Positions 34,870 through 43,415 of a stretch of DNA of 64,000 nucleotides are shown piece after piece. Numbering within the stretch: position 1 is the first letter of the stretch; every line of letters begins with the position of its first letter. Source of the DNA: JBEEOW01 sp041191405 (lineage in GTDB: Bacteria; Bacteroidota; Bacteroidia; Cytophagales; UBA9547). A model generated the notes under the pieces. That model worked only from the letters and a program-made list of their open reading frames with translations. It was not told the origin of the DNA and did no database searches. The stretch is taken from positions 1-64,000 of the forward strand of contig JBEEOW010000004.1 of NCBI GenBank assembly GCA_041191405.1, written 5' to 3'. The position numbers were made by a program, and so were the translations under genes.

Positions 34870-35739
34870 ATGAGTAATTATCGACAAACTTCTATTCCTT
34901 TTGAGCGAATTGCTGTTGCAATTACATTATCCCCACGTATTGCGGAGATGGTTTGCGAAGGCTTCAGATTTGCTCAAGCGTTTAATGCTACCTTGTATTT
35001 TCTTCATGTTGGCAAAAATGAAGTGGGTAGTTTAACCAAAATCAGAAGTGTTATAAACCAATATAACAAACAAAATTATCCATTCGAACTAGTAGTAGAG
35101 GAAGGTGATGTTGTTGACACTTTATTAAACACAAGCAAAGAACTCGAAATAGATTTATTAATTGCGGGTGCTCTAGAAAAAGAAAATACATTAAAATATT
35201 TAATTGGCTCAGTATCTCGAACTATTTGCCGAAAAGCTAAATGTTCTGTTTTGATGCTAAGTGAACCAAGTTTACACAAAACTGCTTTTGATAGAATAGT
35301 GGTAAGTTGTATCGAAAATAAAAAAACACCTTACACGCTTGATGCAGCAATTTACACCGGAAAACATTTACAAAGTAAAGAAATTCATTTAGTTAAGGAA
35401 GATTCGTTATCGAATGTAGTAAATTTGGTAGAAGAATCGGTACCTGAAGAAGATTTTGTAAATTTTTACAGAAACAAAGTTATTGAAGAAAATAAAATAT
35501 TTTGCTCACTTGAAGAAGGTAGAGATTTTGGTTCGCTTTGTGTAAAACATAAAGTACTTAAAGGAAAACCCGGTTTAGAGATAGCAAATTATACAAGAAA
35601 AATACAAGCTGAATTATTGGTTTTAAACTCACCTGACTCAAAACTAGGTATTTTAGATAGATTTTTCCCGCATAATCATGAGTATATCCTTGAAGATTTA
35701 CCATGTAGTTTACTTATTATTCATACACGATTTAATTAA
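34870..35739 (+). CDS. universal stress protein, tandem Usp domains
   Basis: A 289-aa cytosolic protein built of two Usp domains. The first (about 8-140) has FERIAVAITLS, DLLIAGALEKENTLKY and a glycine/serine-rich GSVSRTICRKAKCSVLML ATP-binding loop. The second (about 142-289) is more diverged, with FDRIVVSCIENK and AELLVLNSPDSKLG, and probably lost nucleotide binding. The antiporter gene follows after 8 bp. Usp proteins next to Kef/Nha-type antiporters are common and are thought to sense ATP or ADP to tune ion transport. Confidence 0.88.
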   Translation: MSNYRQTSIPFERIAVAITLSPRIAEMVCEGFRFAQAFNATLYFLHVGKNEVGSLTKIRSVINQYNKQNYPFELVVEEGDVVDTLLNTSKELEIDLLIAGALEKENTLKYLIGSVSRTICRKAKCSVLMLSEPSLHKTAFDRIVVSCIENKKTPYTLDAAIYTGKHLQSKEIHLVKEDSLSNVVNLVEESVPEEDFVNFYRNKVIEENKIFCSLEEGRDFGSLCVKHKVLKGKPGLEIANYTRKIQAELLVLNSPDSKLGILDRFFPHNHEYILEDLPCSLLIIHTRFN

Positions 35740-35747
35740 ATCAAAAA

Positions 35748-36986
35748 ATGCCCAAACTTACCCATCATGAAGTAATAAGTTTATTAATTGCATTTAGCGT
35801 ATTGTTACTTGCTGGCAGATTAATTGGTGAACTTTTCAGAAAAATAAAACAACCCATAGTAATTGGCGAAATTCTAGCAGGGATATTACTTGGTCCAACA
35901 ATTTTAGGAACTATCAAACCGGAGTGGTTTCATGGATTATTCCCTGCAAATAATACCGCCATTGCTCTTGATGGATTTACAAAAGTATCTGTTATACTTT
36001 TGATGTTTATTGCTGGATTGGAACTTGAATTAGATATTGTAATCAAGCAAAGTAAAAGAGCTTTGTCAATAAGTACAATGAGTATAATTATTCCCTTTGC
36101 AATAGGTTTTGCATGCCCATGGTATTTTCCCGATTTCTTTAATGTTCCTTCAAATACTCGTTTAATTTTTTCTTTATTTTTAGGTGTTGCAGTTTCAATT
36201 TCTGCCTTGCCTGTTATTGCTAAAATATTGATAGATACCAATTTACTAAGAAGTAGTGTTGGTGCATTAATTATTTCATCAGCTATGGTTGACGACTTAA
36301 TTGGTTGGTTAGTATTTTCTGTAATATTAAGTTTAATTAACCAAGGAAGCGGACATTTTCATGTGGGATACACCTTAGGCTTAACTGTTGGTTATGTGAT
36401 ATTTATGCTAACCGTAGGTAAGTTTTTAATCAACAAAATTATTCCTTGGATAAATAGAACACTTTCATTCCCAGGCGGAATACTTTCATTATCAATAGCT
36501 TTGTGTTTTATGGCAGCGGCATTTACTGAGTTTATTGGTATTCATGCAATATTTGGTGCTTTTATATTTGGTGTTGCACTTGGCGATTCAAAACACTTTA
36601 CTGAGCGTTCAAAAGACATTGTGCATCAATTTGTAAATAACATATTTGCGCCATTATTTTTTGTAACGATTGGTTTAAAAGTGAATTTTGCCCAAAATTT
36701 CGATTTACAATTAACCCTATTGGTTTTATTAATTTCATTTATTGGTAAAATAGTTGGAGGAGCATTAGGAGCTAAAATTGCAGGTTTAAGTAATTATAAA
36801 TCAATGGCAATAGGTTTTGGATTAAATGCCCGTGGTGCAATGGAAATTATACTTGGCCTACTTGCACTCGAAGCTGGTATTATTGGGAACACTATGTTTG
36901 TGGCATTGGTTATTATGGCACTTGTAACCAGCATCACTAGCGGACCTTTGTTGAAATATTTCCTAAAAATGAATAGGACGCATTAG
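35748..36986 (+). CDS. cation:proton antiporter, CPA2 (Kef/NapA) type
   Basis: A 412-aa inner-membrane protein with about 12 TM helices. The family motifs include QPIVIGEILAGILLGPTILG near the N-terminus, LLMFIAGLELELD, SISALPVIAKIL, the ion-binding MVDDLIGWLVF helix, and GFGLNARGAMEIILGLLALE near the end. It lacks the C-terminal TrkA-N (KTN) regulatory domain of KefB/C, so control may come from the Usp partner upstream. It exchanges Na+ or K+ for protons. Confidence 0.9.
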   Translation: MPKLTHHEVISLLIAFSVLLLAGRLIGELFRKIKQPIVIGEILAGILLGPTILGTIKPEWFHGLFPANNTAIALDGFTKVSVILLMFIAGLELELDIVIKQSKRALSISTMSIIIPFAIGFACPWYFPDFFNVPSNTRLIFSLFLGVAVSISALPVIAKILIDTNLLRSSVGALIISSAMVDDLIGWLVFSVILSLINQGSGHFHVGYTLGLTVGYVIFMLTVGKFLINKIIPWINRTLSFPGGILSLSIALCFMAAAFTEFIGIHAIFGAFIFGVALGDSKHFTERSKDIVHQFVNNIFAPLFFVTIGLKVNFAQNFDLQLTLLVLLISFIGKIVGGALGAKIAGLSNYKSMAIGFGLNARGAMEIILGLLALEAGIIGNTMFVALVIMALVTSITSGPLLKYFLKMNRTH

Positions 36987-37042
36987 GGGGATTTGATTCA
37001 AGTTATCACAAAAAGATGAGTAAAAATAACAAAAGTTAAAAT

Positions 37043-37746
37043 ATGCAAGATATTACTCAAGAAAACAATCCAAATATCTTCTATAGTTACTATTTATTTG
37101 GGTTAGCAGAAACAAAACCAATTTGGCATTGGGAAAACTGGGAAAAATGTATAAAAATATTGCAGCCAATTATTGATTTATCACCAGAATTACCATTAAT
37201 TAAATTAAAACGGATCAAAGCATACCTATTTTGTATGGTAATAATCAAAATCTTTCTTTTAATAAAGGATCATTAAGATTTGGGCGTATGATTTGGAATA
37301 TTAAAGACAACAAAAAATGGACAACTAAATATTCCAATTAAAAAAATTGGACTTTTTTTGATACTGAAATTGCCCATCCTTCAAGAAGTTTTTGTGATAA
37401 AAACAAGGGTATTAATCCTGATTTATTAATATTTGTAAAAAATGAAAATTTAACAGAAAATCACGAACCCCAAATTAATCAATCAATTTCAATTCACGTA
37501 GGCGTTCATTTAATAACAGAAAATCAAATTCCAATAATTAATAATACAATCAGCGAATTATCAAAATTACTAAATGTTAAAATAGCAGGAAAACTTAAAA
37601 GACCTACTTCTTATAAATCAGAAATTGGAATTGGTTTTACAGATTCTTTCTGGAATGGGACTCAAGGAGTTTTAAGTATTAACGAATTAGACTTTAGTGA
37701 TAATTATAAAAAATATGGTATTGAGATTATTGAACATCATGAATAA
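37043..37746 (+). pseudogene. broken gene of unknown function (frameshift plus nonsense codon)
   Basis: Reading starts at ATG 37043 (MQDITQENNPNIFYSYYLFG) and continues sensibly to about LIKLKR. Near 37210 the coherent reading moves by one base into another frame (DQSIPILYGNNQNLSFNKGS, then FGRMIWNIKDNKKWTT). That frame meets a TAA at 37339-37341 and then continues open in the same frame to the TAA at 37744-37746 (through KNWTFFDTEIAHPSR, ISIHVGVHLITENQ, IGFTDSFWNGTQGVL). The intact protein would have had about 234 residues. Both lesions lie near A-rich runs, so sequencing error is possible. No family is recognised; orphan or immunity-type proteins are one guess. Confidence 0.7.
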
Positions 37747-37761
37747 AATGAGACATCCGCG

Positions 37762-37789
37762 CAGTCGCTAGGCTCTAGCCTAGTGACTG
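37762..37789. repeat. strong GC-rich hairpin
   Basis: CAGTCGCTAGGCT (37762-37774) pairs with AGCCTAGTGACTG (37777-37789), 13 bp with one G-T wobble and a 2-nt gap. It directly follows the broken gene and is far richer in GC than the surroundings. There is no T-run, so it looks more like a dispersed repeat or cassette-end element than a terminator. Confidence 0.65.
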
Positions 37790-37875
37790 TTATGAAAAAG
37801 GCATCTTGCCATTTAAATAACTAGAAGACAAAATAATAACTTTTACTTGGCAGGAGTACTAAATTTAACTTAATT

Positions 37876-38553
37876 ATGAGATTAATACTTTATACAATTC
37901 TGAGTCTATTTTATTTTAATACTTATGCACAAGAACTTAAAGTATTAGATGTTTCAAAAGCATTCAACGAAAATAAAAAAGTTATAAAGAAAGATAAATT
38001 ACTTACAATCAATAGTAAAATTACAATTAAAAATGGTAGGTCTATAAGTCTTCAAAGTTCAACTGGTTGGATTTTTAGACTTAATGAAGGACACTATAAT
38101 CTTGATTCATGTTACAAGTTCAATAAAAACATTTATAAAAGATATGACAGCTTAAAGGTAATTATTGAACAAAAATTCCCCAATGGTATAAGTTGTAAAT
38201 TTAAAAATTTATGCATTGTTGATGGGAGAAAAAGTTATCAAGACCAATATTTTGAAAATGGAAATATCGCTTTTAAAAATGTTGATTATAAAAATATTGA
38301 ACTAAGTGCTGGCACTGATACAATTACAATTAAATGGCGTGATCAAGAAGTTGAAAAAAAGACATACTATATTATAATTAAGAATTTTTATGATGAAATA
38401 ATTGACTATAAAATTACTGATAGTAAGCAAATACTAATTGACTTTAAAGATTATAAATACAAAATAGACAATCTAGATTCAATAATAATAACTGTTATTT
38501 CAGAAGATTGTAAAAGTAGTTCTAAATTAGCAATTGGTAGAGAAAAGCGATAA
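37876..38553 (+). CDS. hypothetical exported protein
   Basis: A 225-aa protein with a signal peptide (MRLILYTILSLFYFNTYAQ) and a lysine-rich, all-beta or alpha/beta mature part without recognised motifs. A segment like ISLQSSTGWIFRLNEGHY and the cysteine pair in SCKFKNLCIV may mark a compact domain. It follows a broken gene and a hairpin, in a short accessory region with no functional context. No function can be proposed. Confidence 0.6.
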   Translation: MRLILYTILSLFYFNTYAQELKVLDVSKAFNENKKVIKKDKLLTINSKITIKNGRSISLQSSTGWIFRLNEGHYNLDSCYKFNKNIYKRYDSLKVIIEQKFPNGISCKFKNLCIVDGRKSYQDQYFENGNIAFKNVDYKNIELSAGTDTITIKWRDQEVEKKTYYIIIKNFYDEIIDYKITDSKQILIDFKDYKYKIDNLDSIIITVISEDCKSSSKLAIGREKR

Positions 38554-38609
38554 AACTATCTTCTCACTTCAGCTATTTTTAATGAGCTGAGTATAAAAAT
38601 CATACCCCC

Positions 38610-39818
38610 TCACGAAACATAATCTCTCAAATATTCAAATCGTGGCATTAAATCGCCATTTTGAGCAATGGTAGCTCGTTCAATTACACCCTCCGAATCT
38701 TCGCCAAGTAAATAAGGCATAATGGTGTGAGTCAACAAATTACCAAAATCATTCGAAGCATTGCGAGGTAGTTCGCCTGGCAAATTATCAACTGCCATTA
38801 ATGTTATATTCTGATTACTCACAAAAGCTCTATCTAATTGGCAAGTCTGTGGATTGTAATCATACACAGGGTCTTCGATAGATGAAGCCCTCATTGTAGC
38901 TGGTATAGAACCATTTATATCACAAGTAATATCAGCTATAACTTTAATTTTAAAATCACCCTGCCCCATGCGTTCTTTGGTAAACAACAATGGAGCTTCA
39001 GGGTGCCAATAAGCACAGGCTAACAATAAATCTGTTACCTTAGTAAATCTATAAAAACTTGATAAAAAATTACTTGGCTGTTCATGAAATTCCTTTCTAT
39101 CAAAAGCCAAACCTTTTTTATGAACATGATAATCAGATGAATTTAACTGAACAAAAACGGGTTCATCAAAAGTATTATATAAATATTCATCAATGCTTAC
39201 TTGTTTAATGCCCATAATATTTAGCATTTCAATAGCTCCATTGGCTACCCTCCCATTTCCTGTTATTAGTATTTTTATTGCAGGCAATTTAATTTTAACA
39301 CATTCAGTTTTAACTTCTTCTAAATCCTGACATAAATAGGCTCGTTTTAAATTAAACAAACCAAATTTTTGTCCATAAGTTAAAACACCATTGTAAGCAC
39401 CAACTATGCCTGCGTATCTTCCAAAGGCAATTAAACGTTCGCCTTGTTTGTTGGTAATACACTCATAATCAATTATACGAATCTTTTTTTCGATAATTGT
39501 TTGTAACAATACTTTATTGTAAGGTTGCTTTTTGATAGTGTGAGAAAAGAAAAAATAGGTTTTACCTTCAATTAAATTAGGTACAGGCACTTCTTTTACA
39601 CCCAATAATAAATCACAATGAGATAAATCTTCAACCAACTCACACCCAACTGCAACATAATCAGCATCTACAAAACAACGTATTGGACTTGGTTGCACAA
39701 AAATTTGAATTTGAGGATATTTACTTTTAAGCTCCACGCAATGCTGAGGAGTAAGCGCTACTCTTCTATCATGTGGAATACGGCCTTCACGTAGAATACC
39801 AATATTTAACTGTTTCAT
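38610..39818 (-). CDS. LYS1/alanine dehydrogenase-like NAD(P) oxidoreductase
   Basis: A 402-aa protein with an AlaDh/PNT N-terminal fold. Its start IGILREGRIPHDRRVALTP, then VKEVPVPNLIEGKTYFFFSH, and FGRYAGIVGAYNGV are typical of NAD-dependent saccharopine dehydrogenase (L-lysine forming) and its relatives. A Rossmann segment follows with KILITGNGRVANGAIEMLN. The C-terminal part has DITCDINGSIPATMRAS, as in LYS1. The enzyme probably oxidises saccharopine or a related opine-like amino acid, but bacteria often use this fold for other substrates. No lysine-pathway gene is nearby. Confidence 0.8.
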   Translation of the reverse strand: MKQLNIGILREGRIPHDRRVALTPQHCVELKSKYPQIQIFVQPSPIRCFVDADYVAVGCELVEDLSHCDLLLGVKEVPVPNLIEGKTYFFFSHTIKKQPYNKVLLQTIIEKKIRIIDYECITNKQGERLIAFGRYAGIVGAYNGVLTYGQKFGLFNLKRAYLCQDLEEVKTECVKIKLPAIKILITGNGRVANGAIEMLNIMGIKQVSIDEYLYNTFDEPVFVQLNSSDYHVHKKGLAFDRKEFHEQPSNFLSSFYRFTKVTDLLLACAYWHPEAPLLFTKERMGQGDFKIKVIADITCDINGSIPATMRASSIEDPVYDYNPQTCQLDRAFVSNQNITLMAVDNLPGELPRNASNDFGNLLTHTIMPYLLGEDSEGVIERATIAQNGDLMPRFEYLRDYVS

Positions 39819-39892
39819 ATCCTCTAAAATTACAATTGCTTTGTACGAATGCTCTAATAATTAAGATGCTAATTTTAGCAATCAATAATTCA

Positions 39893-40543
39893 CTATTTCA
39901 ATAATTTGTTATTTAATGATGCTGAATTAAATAAATTAAATTTTTCAACTATTAAAATGATTATCAAAGCCGTTAACGCCCCTAAAGATGCTCCACCAAT
40001 AACATCTCGTAAAAAATGTTGACAAAGATACATTCTTGAAAAACCTGTAAAGCACGCTAACAAACATAGTACTAATTGTTGCCATTTGTTAGCTTTAGTA
40101 AAGTAACTTATAACGCAAACCAAAGCAAAAACACTTGTAGTATGTCCAGAAGGAAAGCTATTCATAATATGAATATCAACTCCTTCAACAAAATGTAATT
40201 TCACTTTATCTCCAAAATATTTCAATGGTCTGGCCCTATCTGCATATACAGCATGCTTTAAATACTGTGCAATACCTGATGATACAGCATAAATTATCAA
40301 ACCAACAATTGCAGCTCTATAATTAACAAAAAATAAAAAAAGAATCAGAACCAATCCATAAAACAAACCATCTCCTATATGAGTCGAATATTTAAATATA
40401 AAATCAAGAGTTGGGTTATTAAATTTATTAATTTGAATTATTTCTTGCCCAAAGGGTATGTTTGAATAAACAATATATGCCGAAATAATACTTGAAATTA
40501 TTAATAGATATAAAATACCTGTATATGATAATATTTTTTGCAT
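39893..40543 (-). CDS. PAP2 family phosphatase, membrane bound
   Basis: I chose Met14 of the open frame (216 aa, MQKILSYTG), since the 13 residues before it are only extra hydrophobic sequence. It has about six TM helices and the three acid-phosphatase motifs: K-x6-R in KHAVYADRARP, PSGHTTSVFAL, and SRMYLCQHFLRDVIGG with the catalytic His and Asp. Such enzymes dephosphorylate phosphatidate, undecaprenyl diphosphate or lipid A at the periplasmic face. The substrate cannot be assigned. A terminator separates it from the upstream Cas6-like gene. Confidence 0.88.
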   Translation of the reverse strand: MQKILSYTGILYLLIISSIISAYIVYSNIPFGQEIIQINKFNNPTLDFIFKYSTHIGDGLFYGLVLILFLFFVNYRAAIVGLIIYAVSSGIAQYLKHAVYADRARPLKYFGDKVKLHFVEGVDIHIMNSFPSGHTTSVFALVCVISYFTKANKWQQLVLCLLACFTGFSRMYLCQHFLRDVIGGASLGALTALIIILIVEKFNLFNSASLNNKLLK

Positions 40544-40593
40544 AAACAAAAGTAAAACTATTTGGAATAAAATAATAATCAATATTCATAAAA

Positions 40594-40619
40594 AAAGCCT
40601 TACATTTCTGTAAGGCTTT
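40594..40619 (-). terminator. intrinsic terminator of the Cas6-like gene
   Basis: AAAGCCTTACA (40594-40604) pairs with TGTAAGGCTTT (40609-40619) around tttc. On the minus strand the stem is followed by TTTTTT, so it terminates the Cas6-like gene, 18 bp after its stop. Confidence 0.9.
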
Positions 40620-40636
40620 CAACAATTTATTCAATA

Positions 40637-41515
40637 TTAAATTTCTAAATTATCAGGTGCAGCTGGTGCATCTTTTTCAGCAACTACATTTACACGTTGA
40701 AATAAACGTGGTGGAGCAGCTTGAACATCATAACGTTGAACTTTTTTCTTAAAGTCGTTTGAAGCAACATCAAGCATACCAAATCCATGACGAGTTAATG
40801 CTCCAATACCGCAACACATCACAAAGTCATGAACTCTTGGATCTGCATACAAAGTGAATGGGAAAGTATACCCACGTACTTCATACATGAAATCCTCTTC
40901 GTATGCTGGATAGATACGAGCCATTTTTTTAACAGTTTCCTTAATTCTATCTAAGTAATCTTTATCAGGTACTAATTGGAATTTTGAAAACTCTGCGAAA
41001 TCCTCTGGTTTATATAAACCAGATTTTTCCATATTTATCATTGTACTTTCGTAAACAAAATCCGAGAATTCATCAGAAAATGGACTTACGAATTTTTTAG
41101 CCTCTAACTCACTAACACGCTCAGGACCAGCAATAACTAAAGGTGATAAACAAAGATATTTAGTCGAGAATTCAAAGTTTGGTTCATCTTCAACATCAAC
41201 TGTTTCAGGAACCATTACTAATTCACCAATTTTAATACTTCTTTGCTCAAACAATTTGTTAACCAAAGTGTCAACCATTTCTTTGCTTAAACCTGCAAGT
41301 ACGATAGTTACTTTTTCAGAACCGTACTGAAGACCATCCCTTACAACTCTTATTTGACCTTTTAGAGCAGAAAAGTTGTAATATTTGTAATCACTAAATT
41401 CCGTGTCTCTTAGTAATAACTTAAAAACATCAGAAATGATATGCTGGTGATGAAAAGGAACTACTCCTCCTCTGTTCTGCACCAGAAAAATCAAACGCAC
41501 TCTCATACCTGTCAT
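40637..41515 (-). CDS. Cas6-like RAMP protein, no CRISPR nearby
   Basis: A 292-aa protein whose layout follows Cas6 crRNA endonucleases. The N-terminal ferredoxin-like domain starts RVRLIFLV, then VVPFHHQHIISDVFKLLL, YYNFSAL and the second strand pair with KEMVDTLVNKL. A second domain starts STKYLCLSPLVIAGP. The C-terminal glycine-rich loop is GIGALTRHGFGMLDV, a Cas6/RAMP hallmark. Compared from memory with Pyrococcus furiosus Cas6, the catalytic Tyr31 is Phe31 and no His is found where His46 should be; Lys44 may correspond to Lys52. So RNA binding may remain while cleavage is doubtful. The last ~30 residues are Pro/Ala-rich. No cas gene or array is in this window. Confidence 0.78.
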   Translation of the reverse strand: MTGMRVRLIFLVQNRGGVVPFHHQHIISDVFKLLLRDTEFSDYKYYNFSALKGQIRVVRDGLQYGSEKVTIVLAGLSKEMVDTLVNKLFEQRSIKIGELVMVPETVDVEDEPNFEFSTKYLCLSPLVIAGPERVSELEAKKFVSPFSDEFSDFVYESTMINMEKSGLYKPEDFAEFSKFQLVPDKDYLDRIKETVKKMARIYPAYEEDFMYEVRGYTFPFTLYADPRVHDFVMCCGIGALTRHGFGMLDVASNDFKKKVQRYDVQAAPPRLFQRVNVVAEKDAPAAPDNLEI

Positions 41516-41638
41516 AGTACTGTAAATTTAGGTAAAAATTAATTAATGATTTAATAACATTCAAAATTATATAATAGTTTATAATTCAGTAAGTTCAGTT
41601 TTCCTGTAACAACTTAATTAAAGTATGTAACTACGCTA

Positions 41639-42736
41639 TTAAACATTGAAACGGAAATGCATAATATCGCCGTCAACAACTACGTAATCTTTACCCTCAA
41701 TTCCCATCTTACCGTTCTCTTTACAAGCAACTTCTGATTTAAATTGAACATAATCGTTGTATTTAATTACTTCAGCTTTTATAAAACCTCTTTCAAAATC
41801 TGTGTGTATTACTGAAGCTGCTTGTGGAGCTTTCCATCCCAATCGAACTGGCCAAGCTCTTACTTCTTGTACTCCTACGGTGAAGTATGTGATAAGTTTC
41901 AATAATGCGTAAGAAGCTTTAATTAATCTTGCAAGACCACTCTCCTCTAAACCATATTCTTGTAAAAACATTGCTCTATCATCAGCATCATCCATTTCTG
42001 AAATTTGAGCTTCTAATGCAGCACTCACTAATAAAACTTTTGCTCCTTCAGGTGCTACTGCTGCTTTTAATGCTTCAACATGTTTATTACCTGTTAAAAC
42101 CTCTGTTTCAGATACGTTAGCAACGTAAATTACTGGCTTTTCAGTAATTAAAAATAAATCTGCAACTGCTTTTTTCTCTTCATCAGTTACATCTAAACCT
42201 CTTGCACTTAAACCAGATTCAAGATGTTTTTTATATTTCAATAAGGCTTCTAATTCAGCTTTTGCTTTTGCATCGCCAGCTTTTGCACTTCTCTCAACTT
42301 TTTGAATTTTTTTATCAACTGATTCTAAATCCTTTAGTTGAAGTTCGTTATCAATTACTTCTTTATCAAATACAGGGTCAACGCTACCTGCAACATGTAT
42401 TATATTATCATCTTCAAAGCAACGTATTACATGAATAATAGCATCAACTTCTCTAATATTTGCCAAAAATTTATTTCCTAAGCCTTCACCTTTACTAGCT
42501 CCTTTTACTAACCCTGCAATATCTACAAACTCAATCACAGTAGGTACAACCCTCTGTGGATTTACAAGATCAGCCAACACTCCTAATCTTTCATCTGGCA
42601 CCTCAACTACACCAACATTTGGTTCGATAGTACAAAATGGATAGTTAGCAGCTTCTGCTTTATTGTTACTAATTGCATTAAAAAGGGTAGATTTCCCTAC
42701 GTTGGGTAAACCAACGATTCCGCACTGTAAACCCAT
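41639..42736 (-). CDS. ychF: redox-regulated ATPase YchF (Obg family)
   Basis: A 365-aa protein of normal length. The P-loop GLPNVGKST is near residue 8, with switch regions NYPFCTIEPNVGVVEVPD and DIAGLVKGASKGEGLGNKF, and the altered G4-like NVSE that makes YchF prefer ATP over GTP. A coiled-coil arm lies in the middle, and the C-terminal TGS domain contains SVIHTDFERGFIKAEV. It binds ribosomes and dampens the oxidative stress response in other bacteria. A perfect promoter precedes it. Confidence 0.96.
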   Translation of the reverse strand: MGLQCGIVGLPNVGKSTLFNAISNNKAEAANYPFCTIEPNVGVVEVPDERLGVLADLVNPQRVVPTVIEFVDIAGLVKGASKGEGLGNKFLANIREVDAIIHVIRCFEDDNIIHVAGSVDPVFDKEVIDNELQLKDLESVDKKIQKVERSAKAGDAKAKAELEALLKYKKHLESGLSARGLDVTDEEKKAVADLFLITEKPVIYVANVSETEVLTGNKHVEALKAAVAPEGAKVLLVSAALEAQISEMDDADDRAMFLQEYGLEESGLARLIKASYALLKLITYFTVGVQEVRAWPVRLGWKAPQAASVIHTDFERGFIKAEVIKYNDYVQFKSEVACKENGKMGIEGKDYVVVDGDIMHFRFNV

Positions 42737-42779
42737 ATTTGGTTTAAATTATATTAAATGGATAATAAAATCAAGGGCG

Positions 42780-42809
42780 CAAATATACATGAAAATAATT
42801 TTTTGCCAA
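42780..42809 (-). promoter_or_regulatory. promoter of ychF
   Basis: On the minus strand TTG (42809-42807), a 19-nt spacer, then TATATTTG (42787-42780). It matches the Bacteroidota consensus; the predicted start site is near 42774, about 38 nt before the ATG. Confidence 0.78.
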
Positions 42810-42978
42810 GATTTTTTATTTAAAATACTTGTATGTAATTGATAATCTGAATAATTAAAGAACAAATAAGAATTTTGAAATTAAATCAATACTTTATAAT
42901 TAAAAAAATTGATTTAATAGGACAATAAATATTGTAAACTTTCAAAACTCTAATTTTGAAACAAGATACTTAACGAAT

Positions 42979-43293
42979 TTATTCCCATTTCAATTCATCG
43001 TCCTTATTGTAATCTGGTTCTTCAGTAAAATCGTACTCTGGCATTAACTCATTTTTTAAATAATCAATGGTTTCTTGCAAAGCCTCAGTAAACTTTAAAA
43101 TATCTTCTTTGTAAAGAAATATTTTATGTTTCTCAAAAAAGAATCCATCTTCTTTGAATTTCTTTTTACTTTCAGTAATAGTGATATAATAATCACTTGA
43201 ACGTGTTGACTTTATGTCAAAAAAGTACGTCCGCTTACCTGCTCTAATTTTCTGAGAATAGATCTCAGGTTTATCCTCTCTATTATCTTCCAC
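42979..43293 (-). CDS. DUF3276 (PUR-alpha-like) nucleic-acid-binding protein
   Basis: A 104-aa protein of the bacterial PUR-alpha family. The single PUR repeat has KIRAGKRTYFFDIKSTRSSD, YYITITESKKK and FEKHKIFLYKEDILKFTEAL. The C-terminus is very acidic (DFTEEPDYNKDDELKWE), as in other Bacteroidota members. Borrelia and eukaryotic homologues bind single-stranded purine-rich DNA or RNA as dimers. The role in Bacteroidota is unknown; an RNA or ssDNA chaperone is plausible. Confidence 0.92.
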   Translation of the reverse strand: MEDNREDKPEIYSQKIRAGKRTYFFDIKSTRSSDYYITITESKKKFKEDGFFFEKHKIFLYKEDILKFTEALQETIDYLKNELMPEYDFTEEPDYNKDDELKWE

Positions 43294-43321
43294 AGACTTT
43301 AAAGTTTAAATCCTATATTTG

Positions 43322-43352
43322 TAAAAATAGCTCGAATTCAAACATTTACAAA
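43322..43352 (-). promoter_or_regulatory. promoter of the DUF3276 gene
   Basis: On the minus strand TTTG (43352-43349), 19 nt, then TATTTTTA (43329-43322), one mismatch to TAnnTTTG. It lies 29 bp upstream of the DUF3276 ATG. Confidence 0.6.
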
Positions 43353-43383
43353 AAAAAATGAAAGAAAAATAAATATTTTTTTG

Positions 43384-43391
43384 TAGCTTTG
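43384..43391 (+). promoter_or_regulatory. -7 box for the RlpA-DUF58 genes
   Basis: TAGCTTTG matches TAnnTTTG perfectly. The predicted start site is near 43397, about 19 nt before the TTG start codon of the RlpA gene. No TTTG lies at the usual -33 distance. Confidence 0.55.
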
Positions 43392-43415
43392 CATTAAACC
43401 AATTTGATTAAATAA

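Noticed and set aside
37043..37276. Genuine 77-aa protein
   Set aside because: Coherent coding sequence continues in another frame directly after it, so this is the front part of a broken gene.
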